Assembly: GCA_030065255.1 (NCBI GenBank)
Contig: JASJCX010000007.1
Coordinates: 1 to 32,864, forward strand
Direction of reading: 5' to 3'
DNA: 32,864 nt
From: Calothrix sp. MO_167.B42
GTDB lineage: Bacteria; Cyanobacteriota; Cyanobacteriia; Cyanobacteriales; Nostocaceae
The notes beneath the pieces are model-generated. The model saw only the letters and a list, made by a program, of their open reading frames with translations. It was not told where the DNA came from and did not search any database. Shown here piece after piece: positions 1 through 8,063 of the stretch. The translations under genes and the position numbers were made by a program. Positions within the stretch are counted from its first letter, which is position 1; each line of letters opens with the position of its first letter.

Positions 1-1
1 A

Positions 2-118
2 CTTTGTCCCATTAGTTTTGATGGGTTGTGGCACAGCCATCTTGGCTGTGAAATGTTCTCCGCAGGGATGCCTGAACCACAAGTGATTATTTTTACCATC
101 ATATTTTATGGGACAAAG
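2..118. repeat. MITE-like inverted repeat at left edge
   Basis: Nine-base arms CTTTGTCCC (2-10) and GGGACAAAG (110-118) face each other across about 100 bp with no reading frame. A near-identical 15-base direct repeat (CATTAGTTTTGATGG at 10-24, CATTAGTTTTAATGG at 132-146) overlaps the left arm and lies just outside the right arm. It resembles a small non-autonomous element, but the left flank is cut off by the window edge. Confidence 0.35.
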
Positions 119-155
119 CAGTAGTTCATTGCATTAGTTTTAATGGCTAGGTAAA

Positions 156-224
156 AGATCCCCGACTTCTCAATCAATATCCGCACATGGGGTAGCAATT
201 CCTAGGACTAGAAGTCGGGGATCT
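156..224. repeat. Long-arm hairpin, AGATCCCCGACTT family
   Basis: Perfect 15-bp arms (156-170 and 210-224, starting AGATCCCCGACTTCT) flank a 39-base loop. The same arm core recurs in the hairpin after cysS (5622-5655). It lies just downstream of the minus-strand DUF1338 gene, so it could act as its terminator, but the shared arm suggests a dispersed palindromic repeat. Confidence 0.55.
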
Positions 225-236
225 AAATGACGTACA

Positions 237-1133
237 TTACACCATGCGAGTCATCTTAAATAATTGTTGGGCATTTTTGCCTAAAAAAGCATCAAAAAGC
301 TCCTCTTTTCCAGCTTCATTTTTGACCATGTAACGCTGGGCTATTTCATAATAGGCATAGGTCCAGGGAATTTGTATTTCTTTCCCCGTAGTATCTAATA
401 CTGTAACCATCTCTGTAACTGCATGGGTAGCAGTTTGTCGCAAACCTACATCCACACTACCTTCAATTTTTGCTTTCATGGGTATACCCAAGTTCTCTAA
501 ACCCCTAGCTGTAGTTTCAATATCTGGGTATTGGGAAGTTTGCTGGCGGTTAACATAGCCGGTGAAGTGGTTCACAGCATAACCATGTAACAGTACCCAA
601 GCACCATACTGGGTTACTTTATTTACCTCTTCTACAATGGAATGCTGGGGAGTTGGCCAAGGACGGGTGAATATTGGTTGTAGTTGTCGGGCAATTTCTG
701 CTGGTGTGGAAGTATCAGTTTTTGGCGGATTGGTGGGAGTAAAATTAGATACGGTTGAGCGAATTAATTCCTGGGTGCCTTGTGGCAATTCCTCTACAAT
801 CAACTCGCTGATAAATAACTTTGGTAAATCCCATTCTTCTTGCAGGGGATGGCGATAGTGGCGAGCATATAAATGGGTGTCTGGGAAAAAATACTCCCCT
901 GCGGCTGCGTAACCTAAAAAATGAGCGATCGCATCTAAATATTCTATACCCAAGTTTACTTGACCTTGGGGACTATCTATCTTAAGTCTCAGGGAACGCA
1001 GGGCAATATGATCGTTAGCAATTGTACCACCCGCAGCAGTAATCATTTCCTGATAAATGCGGGCATAGCTGACACGACTGCTATATTCTTGCCACAGTAA
1101 TTCCCAAAGGTAACGAGCAATTTCTGGTTTCAT
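237..1133 (-). CDS. DUF1338 (2-oxoadipate dioxygenase/decarboxylase-like) protein
   Basis: A 298-aa protein, recognised by sequence character as DUF1338, the family that includes the Fe(II) enzyme HglS, which turns 2-oxoadipate into 2-hydroxyglutarate in lysine breakdown. HglS binds metal through two His and one Glu; plausible equivalents here are His42 (in NDHIALR), His189 (in VNHFTGY) and Glu263 (in YYEIAQR). It is shorter than the pseudomonad enzymes, so the substrate may differ. The reading frame can be extended to a TTG at 1154, but the ATG at 1133 begins the conserved-looking sequence and is preferred. It is cytosolic, with no signal peptide. It is followed at its 3' side only by the repeat hairpin; moaB lies upstream on the same strand with a 92-bp gap. 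Confidence 0.75.
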   Translation of the reverse strand: MKPEIARYLWELLWQEYSSRVSYARIYQEMITAAGGTIANDHIALRSLRLKIDSPQGQVNLGIEYLDAIAHFLGYAAAGEYFFPDTHLYARHYRHPLQEEWDLPKLFISELIVEELPQGTQELIRSTVSNFTPTNPPKTDTSTPAEIARQLQPIFTRPWPTPQHSIVEEVNKVTQYGAWVLLHGYAVNHFTGYVNRQQTSQYPDIETTARGLENLGIPMKAKIEGSVDVGLRQTATHAVTEMVTVLDTTGKEIQIPWTYAYYEIAQRYMVKNEAGKEELFDAFLGKNAQQLFKMTRMV

Positions 1134-1225
1134 AGAGGTAACCCTCAATAGCAAATGCCCATATTTGCATAATTGTAAAATATACAGAGCTTAAAAGCTT
1201 CCGTGTCGTTTCCTCTCGCGAGTTT

Positions 1226-1735
1226 TTATGAATTTTTATTTAATTGACCAATTAAATGTGTTAGTTCTGGTAAAATCAACTTCTCCATTGCTAACCGCAC
1301 AGCATTACTAGAACCGGGAAGAGAAAAGATTAATTTACCTCGATATACCCCAGCAACTGCACGGGATGCGATCGCACGAGAGCCAATTTCTTGATAACTT
1401 AAGGAGCGAAATATCTCTCCAAATCCAGGTAAAATCTTTTCTAGTAGTTTCTCAATGGCATCATAAGTAGTATCCCTGGGAGCAATGCCAGTGCCACCAT
1501 TCAAAATTACAACATCTATTTCGGGGTTTGTACTTGTAAGTTCTAACTGTTGTTGAATTTGAGCTGGTTCGTCAGGTGTAATTTCATACTTGTTTACTAG
1601 ATGATTAGCATTGAGAAGTAATTGGTGAATTAGTTGACCGCTTTTATCTGTTTCCGTCGTTCTGGTGTCGCTAACGGTGATAACGGCACATTTGGCGGAT
1701 ATTTCTGATGTATTTGCATGGGGAAGATTTGACAT
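1226..1735 (-). CDS. moaB: Molybdenum cofactor biosynthesis protein MoaB/MogA family
   Basis: A 169-aa protein of the MoaB/MogA fold, the family that adenylylates molybdopterin before molybdenum insertion. The family's core signature NGGTGIAPRDTT sits mid-protein, and the later segment FSLPGSSNAVRLAMEKLILPE is split here as FSLPGSSNAV then LILPE near the C-terminus. The length is typical. I chose the ATG at 1735 over a TTG two codons upstream. Molybdenum cofactor would serve enzymes such as nitrate reductase; the neighbours give no more specific clue. Confidence 0.88.
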   Translation of the reverse strand: MSNLPHANTSEISAKCAVITVSDTRTTETDKSGQLIHQLLLNANHLVNKYEITPDEPAQIQQQLELTSTNPEIDVVILNGGTGIAPRDTTYDAIEKLLEKILPGFGEIFRSLSYQEIGSRAIASRAVAGVYRGKLIFSLPGSSNAVRLAMEKLILPELTHLIGQLNKNS

Positions 1736-1831
1736 CAGCAATTTCTCAAATTACTAGGAGATGAGGTGGTATCCAAAAATAGTGTAGCCAGAAAATGCAA
1801 GTATAATTACTGACTACAGACTGTTAATTCC

Positions 1832-2167
1832 CTAGGACTTGTTTAATCCCAAATCATTTTCTTGTGCATACCGCTCCATAAACCGCATAAAGCGGTCCCA
1901 TTCCTCTGGAGATTTCATTAAATAAATTGCTTCTATTTTTTCTGGCTTACCGTTAATGAACTTACCCTTAACTTCACGGGTAATAATTTCTCCTTCTTCG
2001 TCAATCATATACATACCGGTAATTTCTTCGGTACTACCGTTGTCTAAGGCGTTGGGATTTTCAAAAATAAATGTTGCCGTACCAGTTTCACCACTGCGCG
2101 ATCTTGTCAAACGTACATCTGGCACTACTTTTTCGTCAATGCCCCTAGAAAACTGAATTTTTGCCAT
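1832..2167 (-). CDS. psb28: Photosystem II assembly protein Psb28
   Basis: A 111-aa protein matching Psb28 over its full length: it opens with [11 protein letters not shown], carries the central [10 protein letters not shown] segment and ends with a segment beginning [16 protein letters not shown]. Psb28 is a small soluble factor that binds photosystem II assembly intermediates on the cytosolic face of the thylakoid and assists maturation and CP47/chlorophyll assembly. The presence of this gene supports an oxygenic phototroph. It has its own upstream gap of about 100 bp from dtd and is likely separately transcribed. Confidence 0.93.
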   Translation of the reverse strand: MAKIQFSRGIDEKVVPDVRLTRSRSGETGTATFIFENPNALDNGSTEEITGMYMIDEEGEIITREVKGKFINGKPEKIEAIYLMKSPEEWDRFMRFMERYAQENDLGLNKS

Positions 2168-2267
2168 AATGCAACTATCTTAAAGTTTTGTAATGTTTAA
2201 ACTAATATTGTCTCATTATTTGGTATCTAATGAGCATATTGATATATATTTTTACTTCCGTACTTAT

Positions 2268-2711
2268 TTATTTTTCCAGTATTAAAGTTACAGGTCCATC
2301 ATTCGCGATCGCAACTTCCATCATTGCTCCAAATTCACCTGTTTCGACCTTCAAGCCACTGCTACGTAATTTGTCAATAAAGCTGTTATATAAGTCTTCT
2401 GCCATTTGGGGATTGGCGGAACGGTCAAAGGATGGACGACGGCCTTTGCGACAATCACCGTAGAGGGTAAATTGACTGATAACTAGTAATTCTCCCTGAA
2501 TTTCTTGTATAGACTTTTGCCAACGGCTATCATTTTCTGATTCTGAGAATAGTCGCAATTCTAGACATTTACGCGCCATCCAGTCCAACTCGGCTTCAGT
2601 ATCGCTATCAGAAATGCCGACGAGTAAGTTTAGTCCTCGTCCAATTTTGCCGATAATTTCACCGTTAACTGTGACTTGCGATGATTTTACTCTTTGGATG
2701 ACTACACGCAT
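2268..2711 (-). CDS. dtd: D-aminoacyl-tRNA deacylase
   Basis: A 147-aa protein of normal DTD length. It shows the N-terminal MRVVIQRV start, the catalytic-loop signature [17 protein letters not shown] and the C-terminal NDGPVTLIL motif that supplies the cross-subunit Gly-Pro. DTD hydrolyses D-amino acids, and glycine mischarged on tRNA(Ala), from tRNA, protecting translation. A cytosolic homodimer is expected. Upstream is a short tandem repeat tract and then the CobW-family gene on the same strand. Confidence 0.94.
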   Translation of the reverse strand: MRVVIQRVKSSQVTVNGEIIGKIGRGLNLLVGISDSDTEAELDWMARKCLELRLFSESENDSRWQKSIQEIQGELLVISQFTLYGDCRKGRRPSFDRSANPQMAEDLYNSFIDKLRSSGLKVETGEFGAMMEVAIANDGPVTLILEK

Positions 2712-2720
2712 AACTTAAGA

Positions 2721-2755
2721 AGCAGGGAGCAGGGAGCAGGGAGCAGGGAGCAGGG
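2721..2755. repeat. Heptanucleotide tandem repeat (AGCAGGG)
   Basis: About five tandem copies of the 7-mer GGGAGCA lie immediately upstream of dtd. Short tandemly repeated heptamers of this kind are a hallmark of heterocystous cyanobacterial intergenic DNA. Confidence 0.85.
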
Positions 2756-2800
2756 GGACAAGGAGAGAAATATTACTGTCAGCCCTCAACTCCTTCCTCC

Positions 2801-2845
2801 CTTAACTCTTAACTCTTAACTCTTAACTCTTCACTCTTCACTCTT
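2801..2845. repeat. Heptanucleotide tandem repeat (TTAACTC/TTCACTC)
   Basis: About six tandem copies of TTAACTC, grading into TTCACTC, lie just after the stop of the CobW-family gene. With the neighbouring AGCAGGG tract this is a typical double STRR cluster. Confidence 0.85.
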
Positions 2846-2851
2846 GTTTAA

Positions 2852-3988
2852 CTATTTCCCAAATCCCTTCCCACGATCGACGGAAGGAAGACAAACACAA
2901 TTCTCTAATTGTTCGTATAACGTACCGTGGTCTAAATTCTGACCAATTAGCACCAATTGATTTTTCTTCTTACCTTTCCACTCCTCATCATCCAGGGTGA
3001 AGCGTTTACCGCAAAGGTGGAAAATATGTCGTTTGGGACTTTCATCAAACCAGATAATTCCTTTACCACGGAAGACTGTTTCTGGTAGTTGGTTATCTAA
3101 GAAATACTGAAACTTCCTAATTGACAAAGGTTGATCGCTCTCGAAAGAGATGGAAGTAAAACCATCATTTTCTAAATGGTGGGAATGGTCATGGTGGTGA
3201 TGATGGTGTTCATGGTTATGATGGTCATGATGGTCATCATGGTCATGGTCACATTGGGAATGATCGTGGTCATCATGGTCATGGTGATGATGATCGTGAT
3301 GTTCGTGATGATCGTGTGCTTCTTCTTGATCAAAATATTTATCTGACTCAAATAAACCCACGCTGAGAATTAACGCTAAAGGAACTTGAGAGTTAGTGGT
3401 GCGAAGAATCCTTGCACCTTCCTTTACATTTCTAATTTTCACTTCCAACAGGTCTAAATCCGCTTCATTTACCAAATCAGCCTTATTCAAAAGAATTACA
3501 TCTCCATAGGCGATTTGACTATGGGCTGCTTGGGAATTAAATAAATCTAAACTGTAGTTTGCTGCATCTACAACGGTAACAATGGAATCCAGACGGGTTA
3601 AATCCCGCAGTTCCGTACCCAGAAATGTCATTGCTACTGGTAAGGGGTCAGCAAGTCCCGTGGTTTCCACCACCAAATAATCTATATTTTCTTGGCGTTC
3701 TAAAACTTTGTAAACCGCATCCACCAAATCGTTATTAATGGTACAGCAGATACAACCATTATTTAACGCCACCATATCGTCATCAGTGGAGACGATTAAT
3801 TCATTGTCAATGCCAATTTCGCCAAATTCATTTACTAAAACGGCGGTTTTTAAACCCTGTTGATTAGTCAGGATATGATTCAAGAGAGTTGTTTTGCCGC
3901 TACCAAGAAAACCAGTGATAATTGTCACTGGTAAGCCTCGTTTTGAGGTATCTATTGCTTGAGAATCGGAAGTAACTGCTGATTGCAT
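2852..3988 (-). CDS. CobW/ZNG1-family GTPase, zinc metallochaperone-like
   Basis: A 378-aa G3E-family P-loop GTPase. Walker A is GFLGSGKT (residues 26-33), the family metal-binding motif GCICC is at 78-82, and an NKAD-type base-specificity motif lies near 168. Between the GTPase core and the C-terminal CobW domain is a loop of about 50 residues made almost wholly of His and Asp (complement of about 3175-3315). Members with GCICC plus a His-rich loop deliver or sequester zinc or similar metals; cobalt chelation for cobalamin is an alternative, but no cobalamin genes are nearby. It is divergent from cysS, whose product needs zinc, across a 138-bp gap. Regulation by zinc status (Zur) is plausible, but I see no clear Zur box. 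Confidence 0.88.
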   Translation of the reverse strand: MQSAVTSDSQAIDTSKRGLPVTIITGFLGSGKTTLLNHILTNQQGLKTAVLVNEFGEIGIDNELIVSTDDDMVALNNGCICCTINNDLVDAVYKVLERQENIDYLVVETTGLADPLPVAMTFLGTELRDLTRLDSIVTVVDAANYSLDLFNSQAAHSQIAYGDVILLNKADLVNEADLDLLEVKIRNVKEGARILRTTNSQVPLALILSVGLFESDKYFDQEEAHDHHEHHDHHHHDHDDHDHSQCDHDHDDHHDHHNHEHHHHHHDHSHHLENDGFTSISFESDQPLSIRKFQYFLDNQLPETVFRGKGIIWFDESPKRHIFHLCGKRFTLDDEEWKGKKKNQLVLIGQNLDHGTLYEQLENCVCLPSVDRGKGFGK

Positions 3989-4126
3989 GGTGCTGCTATC
4001 AAAAAATTAAAATTAAAAGTGTAGCGCACAGAGTCCAGAACACTCTAGCATAATGATTGCTGGTATTTTACCCCAGTTGCTTAAAACTATTATTACTTAA
4101 TCCCCGTACTTGAGACTTATTTAGTT

Positions 4127-5593
4127 ATGACCCTCACAGTTTACAACACCCTTGCCCGTCGCCAGGAGCCTTTCACAACAATCGAACCGGGAAAAGTTAA
4201 GATGTATTGCTGCGGTGTGACAGTGTATGATTACTGCCATTTGGGTCATGCTCGCTCTTATATTGTCTGGGATACCATCCGCCAGTATTTAATCTGGCGT
4301 GGTTACGATGTGCACTACATTCAAAATTTTACCGATATTGACGATAAAATTCTCAATCGCGCTAAGGAAACGGGTTTGACCATGGAAGAGGTGTCAAATC
4401 GCTTTATTGATGCCTATTTTGAGGATATCCGGCGGTTAAATGTGACGGATGCGGATGAATATCCCCGGGTTACAGGACATATTGCCGAAATCCATAGTTT
4501 AATTCAAACTCTGGAAGCCGCAGGTTATGCCTATGCGGTAAATGGTGATGTGTATTATCAGGTAGAAAAGTTCCCTAGTTACGGGAAGCTCTCTGGTAGG
4601 GAACTCGAACAAATGCAAGCCGGGGCTAGTGGTAGGGTAGATGCTGGGGATGGAGAGGTTCAAAAGAAGCAGCACCCCTTTGATTTTGCCCTCTGGAAAG
4701 CTGCAAAGCCTGGGGAACCTGCTTGGGATTCTCCCTGGGGTAAGGGCCGTCCGGGATGGCATATTGAATGTTCGGCAATGATTCGCTCAAAATTGGGAGA
4801 TACCATTGATATCCATGGTGGTGGGGGAGATTTGATATTTCCCCACCATGAAAATGAAATTGCTCAGTCGGAAGCGGCTATGAAAAAACCCCTGGCTAGG
4901 TACTGGATGCACAATGGCATGGTGATGGTGGATGGACAAAAAATGTCCAAGTCTTTGGGGAATTTTATCACTATCCGGGATTTGCTGGATGGAAAATGGT
5001 CTATGCATCCCCGACCTGTTGATCCAATGGTGGTACGGTTGTTTGTATTGCAGGCCCATTATCGCAAGCCCCTAGATTTTACCAATGAAGCGATCGCAAC
5101 GGCGGAAAATAGTTGGAAAACCCTCAAGGAAGGTTTGTTGTTTGGTTCCCAGTACGGGGAAAAACTCGGTTGGGAACCATATTCTCCATCTCCCATGGGG
5201 GAAGTTATGGAAAGGTTTGCAGAGTTTGGAGATGACGACTTTAATTTTCCGGCGGGTTTGGCCATATTGTTTGAGTTAGCCAAGGAACTGCGCCGGGAGG
5301 GTAATATTTTGGTGCATGAAGGTAAAACTCAGACTGACCCAGCAGAATTACATAAACAATGGCATACTTTAGTTACCCTAGCCCAAGTGTTGGGTTTAGA
5401 AGCAACCCAGGAATCAGAAACTTCCCAAACCAATGGCTTAAGGGATGCAGACATTGAAGAGTTAATTCAGCAAAGACAGTCAGCCCGTAAAAATAAGAAC
5501 TTTGCCGAGAGCGATCGCATTCGGGATGAATTAAAGGCACAAGGGATTACCCTAATTGATAGTAAGGAAGGGACGCGATGGCATCGTGAGTAA
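4127..5593 (+). CDS. cysS: Cysteinyl-tRNA synthetase
   Basis: A 488-aa class I aminoacyl-tRNA synthetase that charges tRNA(Cys). The HIGH-type signature is HLGH at residues 38-41 and the KMSKS loop is exact at 272-276. The zinc-site region is visible as YCCGVTVYDYCHLGH and, later, GWHIECSAMI and HHENEIAQSEA. The length is usual for bacterial CysRS. ATG at 4127 starts the typical MTLTVYNTL N-terminus. It is a single essential cytosolic enzyme, followed by a strong hairpin before the next gene, so it is probably monocistronic. Confidence 0.97.
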   Translation: MTLTVYNTLARRQEPFTTIEPGKVKMYCCGVTVYDYCHLGHARSYIVWDTIRQYLIWRGYDVHYIQNFTDIDDKILNRAKETGLTMEEVSNRFIDAYFEDIRRLNVTDADEYPRVTGHIAEIHSLIQTLEAAGYAYAVNGDVYYQVEKFPSYGKLSGRELEQMQAGASGRVDAGDGEVQKKQHPFDFALWKAAKPGEPAWDSPWGKGRPGWHIECSAMIRSKLGDTIDIHGGGGDLIFPHHENEIAQSEAAMKKPLARYWMHNGMVMVDGQKMSKSLGNFITIRDLLDGKWSMHPRPVDPMVVRLFVLQAHYRKPLDFTNEAIATAENSWKTLKEGLLFGSQYGEKLGWEPYSPSPMGEVMERFAEFGDDDFNFPAGLAILFELAKELRREGNILVHEGKTQTDPAELHKQWHTLVTLAQVLGLEATQESETSQTNGLRDADIEELIQQRQSARKNKNFAESDRIRDELKAQGITLIDSKEGTRWHRE

Positions 5594-5621
5594 TTTGGCT
5601 TAAGTTATGCGTGGATGAATA

Positions 5622-5655
5622 AGATCCCCGACTTTTCTGTAAAAGTCGGGGATCT
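5622..5655. terminator. 15-bp perfect hairpin after cysS
   Basis: Arms 5622-5636 and 5641-5655 are perfectly complementary around a CTGT loop. It lies 28 bp after the cysS stop and 27 bp before the next ATG. There is no long T tract right after the stem, and the arm core AGATCCCCGACTT is shared with the hairpin at 156-224, so it may be a dispersed palindrome that also works as a terminator. Confidence 0.6.
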
Positions 5656-5682
5656 GGGGGTTTATATTTTTAAAATTGATAT

Positions 5683-6762
5683 ATGTCTTTTCAACGTAGG
5701 GGTGTTTCCCTTTTTGATTTACTGTTAATTATTGCTACAGGCTTAGTAGTATTATTACTGTGGCAATTAAAGAGTCTATTGTTAAATTTAATGATTGCTG
5801 TAGTTCTAGCCGCAGCAATTTCCCCCGTAGTCAGTGCAGCGGAAAAAAAATTACGTCTACCCCGTTGGCTTGGGGTTCTTGTAGTTTATATTACTCTAAT
5901 CTTTGGACTGATTGGCGCAGGTTTGCTGATTGGTCCTTCCGTTTCCGAGCAAACCCAGCGATTGGTACGTAAACTACCCATTTACCTGGAGAATTTACGG
6001 GCTGCTTCCGAAAGTTTAGCTTTACGAATGGGTGTCAATCAAATCGAATTCATTGAGCGATTCTTTGATATCCAAGGCTTTATTAATTTTGTTCTCCGCT
6101 CCAGCCAAAAAGTCTTAGTCAGCTCATTTGGTTTGACTTTTGGTATTGTAGGTGGGGTTCTTAATCTAATTTTTGCTGTGGTGATTTCCGGCTACATGGT
6201 TGCTGGAAGTACGACTTTGGTTAATGGTTTAGTCAACCTGTTTCCCCAACCTTGGGATACAAGGCTCAGGGAGCAAGTTACACCTATTTCTCGCCGCATG
6301 GGGGGTTATATTCAAGGTAGAGTATTAGTATCGGCGATTTTGGGGGTTGTCATTACCCTAGGGTTAAGTTTTTTGGGATTATCAGAGTTTTCCTTAGCCT
6401 TGGGGGTGATTGCTGGATTTACCAACTTAATCCCCTTCATTGGGCCAGTATTAGGTGCAATCCCGGCATTAATTGTTGCTATTCCCCTAAGTGGATGGAC
6501 ATTTCTGTGGGTGCTGTTATTGTTTATAGTTATCCAAAATGTGGAGACTTATGTACTCGATCCTTTATTGGTTGGTTCTTCAGCGCGGGTTCACCCTTTG
6601 TATCAACTGTTAGCGGTGTTGGGAGGCGCTCAAGTTTTAGGGATTATTGGTGCTTTAATTGTCCCACCCTGGGTGGCTGGGATTGCGGTTTTATTAGAAA
6701 ATCTCTATTTAAAGCCGAAGTTATTAGCACAATCAGAAAATAGCTCCATAAGTGAAAATTAA
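5683..6762 (+). CDS. AI-2E family transporter (PerM/TqsA-like permease)
   Basis: A 359-aa integral membrane protein with the layout of the AI-2E/UPF0118 family. Two N-terminal hydrophobic helices fall at about 10-55, another at 60-85, then a soluble stretch of about 70 residues, then a block of membrane segments from about 145 to 345. The family-typical GFTNLIPFIGPVLGAIPAL is near residues 246-264. Members export autoinducer-2 or other small molecules, or act as Na+/H+ antiporters; the substrate here cannot be read. It sits alone between the cysS hairpin and the toxin-antitoxin remnant. Confidence 0.88.
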   Translation: MSFQRRGVSLFDLLLIIATGLVVLLLWQLKSLLLNLMIAVVLAAAISPVVSAAEKKLRLPRWLGVLVVYITLIFGLIGAGLLIGPSVSEQTQRLVRKLPIYLENLRAASESLALRMGVNQIEFIERFFDIQGFINFVLRSSQKVLVSSFGLTFGIVGGVLNLIFAVVISGYMVAGSTTLVNGLVNLFPQPWDTRLREQVTPISRRMGGYIQGRVLVSAILGVVITLGLSFLGLSEFSLALGVIAGFTNLIPFIGPVLGAIPALIVAIPLSGWTFLWVLLLFIVIQNVETYVLDPLLVGSSARVHPLYQLLAVLGGAQVLGIIGALIVPPWVAGIAVLLENLYLKPKLLAQSENSSISEN

Positions 6763-6847
6763 TGCCAAATTATGCCATAAATTTCCCAATATCTAGGTAT
6801 TTTTAGGACTTACCCACAAGCAAACTTTTTACTGTTATTTCAATTTT

Positions 6848-7165
6848 ATGAATCTTCAATCCATCGCAAATTTAAATAAAATGTCTCTTCATATTCTGAT
6901 TGAACGGGGTGAGTCGGGACATTTTATGGCATCGGTGCCAGAGTTGGTTGATTGTGTAGCATGGGCTGAAACCCGCGAGGCTGCCATCGCCGCTGTACAG
7001 GAGAAGGTTAGGGCGAGGTTGGCGAATATTGAGGTTTTGATGCTAGAAGTTGCAAATAATCCCTGGACAGAATTTATTGGGATGTTTGAAGGGGATGATG
7101 AGTTTGCCCAGCTGGCGGCGGAATTGCGGGCAGAACGTGAATTGGATATAGATGGCGCTGCATGA
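6848..7165 (+). CDS. Antitoxin of a PIN toxin-antitoxin pair (HicB-like)
   Basis: A small acidic protein (105 aa from 6848, or 94 aa from the in-frame ATG at 6881). Its first half (LHILIERGESGHFMASVPEL) resembles the HicB-type fold, and its tail (PWTEFIGMFEGDDEFAQL) is the kind found in cyanobacterial antitoxins placed before PIN toxins. Its TGA overlaps the ATG of the toxin (ATGA at 7162-7165), the usual coupled arrangement. Because the toxin is interrupted, this antitoxin is probably an orphan. Confidence 0.7.
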   Translation: MNLQSIANLNKMSLHILIERGESGHFMASVPELVDCVAWAETREAAIAAVQEKVRARLANIEVLMLEVANNPWTEFIGMFEGDDEFAQLAAELRAERELDIDGAA

Positions 7166-8024
7166 GTCTTTGGTTGTTAGATACGGATCATGTATCGCTG
7201 TTGTTGGAGCGGCATCCACAGGTGAGTATTGACACTCCCCATGCCTAAAGGCTAGGGGATTCTTGCTTCATCCGTCCTCTCTAGAAATCTAAATACAAGT
7301 ATTTAAATTTCCCCGTTTGGATACGTCCACAAGCTCACACGGACTGCCCGACCGCGTTTGAAATGATTTATTCAATTTCTGTTTTGACTCCCACATTTGT
7401 GAGCCACTGCGGTGGACGGGTTTCCCGGCATAAAGCAAGTGGCGTACAAGATTCTAGGCTTATTGCCCCGCTTAGTTCCGGATCGGGGTCTGTCCGCTAG
7501 ACTTACTAGGCTTTTTATATGTGCGCTTTACCGCTATACCCATGATACCACGAAACGCTTATTGGCTTTGAGCTTTTTATGACTGCGACTGAAGTCGCAG
7601 GCGCACTACACCCCCATAGTTATAAACTAGGGGCACTGTGCGCGTTTTCGGTAGAGTGACTGAACTAGGGGCAGAGGTTGCAATTTCCATCGTGACGGTT
7701 CAGGAGTTGTTTAATGGTTGGGTGGTGCGAATCAATAGTGCGCGGGAAGTCGAAGATGTTGTGCGATTGTATGGCAAGTTGAGCCGGACAGTTGCTTTAT
7801 TCGGGCGGGTAAGGGTGCTAGATTTTGATCGGAAAGCAGGGGAAACATTTAAGCAATTGCTAATGGATAATCCAACGTTATCAAAACAGCGATTGCAGAA
7901 AGATATGCGAATTGCTGCAATTGCCTTGGCGAATAATGCAGTTATGGTGACGCGAAACTATCGAGATTTCTCTCAGGTATCACAGCTAAATATTGAAGAT
8001 TGGTCACAGCACAATGTTTTTTGA
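7162..8024 (+). pseudogene. VapC-type PIN-domain toxin, split by an insertion
   Basis: The first part (7162-7228) encodes MSLWLLDTDHVSLLLERHPQ, the classic PIN start with the first catalytic Asp. The rest resumes near 7638 and runs to 8024 with EVAISIVTVQELFNGW, KDMRIAAIALANNAVMVTRN and a DF-containing end, giving the remaining acidic residues. PIN toxins are Mg2+-dependent ribonucleases. About 0.41 kb of non-coding mobile DNA with stops separates the halves, so a full toxin cannot be made unless the insert is removed. The downstream part keeps an open frame of 128 codons and could give an N-truncated protein from a GTG at 7638, but it would lack the first catalytic Asp. Confidence 0.85.
7229..7636 (-). 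mobile_element. IS200/IS605-like non-autonomous element with omega-RNA-like end
   Basis: Read on the minus strand, the insert finishes with GAATCCCC, a hairpin (7237-7258 region) and GGGGAGTGTCAA, the arrangement of the right end and omega (re)RNA 3' end of IS605-type TnpB elements; ISDra2 likewise ends in a hairpin followed by TCAA. The opposite end has two hairpins (CTGCGACT-type at 7583-7600 and an imperfect one at about 7611-7633), as expected for a subterminal left end. There is no transposase or tnpB frame and no obvious target duplication, which fits this single-strand transposon family. Exact ends are uncertain by several bases. Confidence 0.65.
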
Positions 8025-8063
8025 TGAAAACGTGCAAGATAATGTCGCAATCGAGTATTTTCA

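Noticed and set aside
3989..4126. Zur box between the CobW-family gene and cysS
   Set aside because: A TAATGATT stretch near 4051-4060 is only a weak match to a cyanobacterial Zur palindrome; not enough to call.
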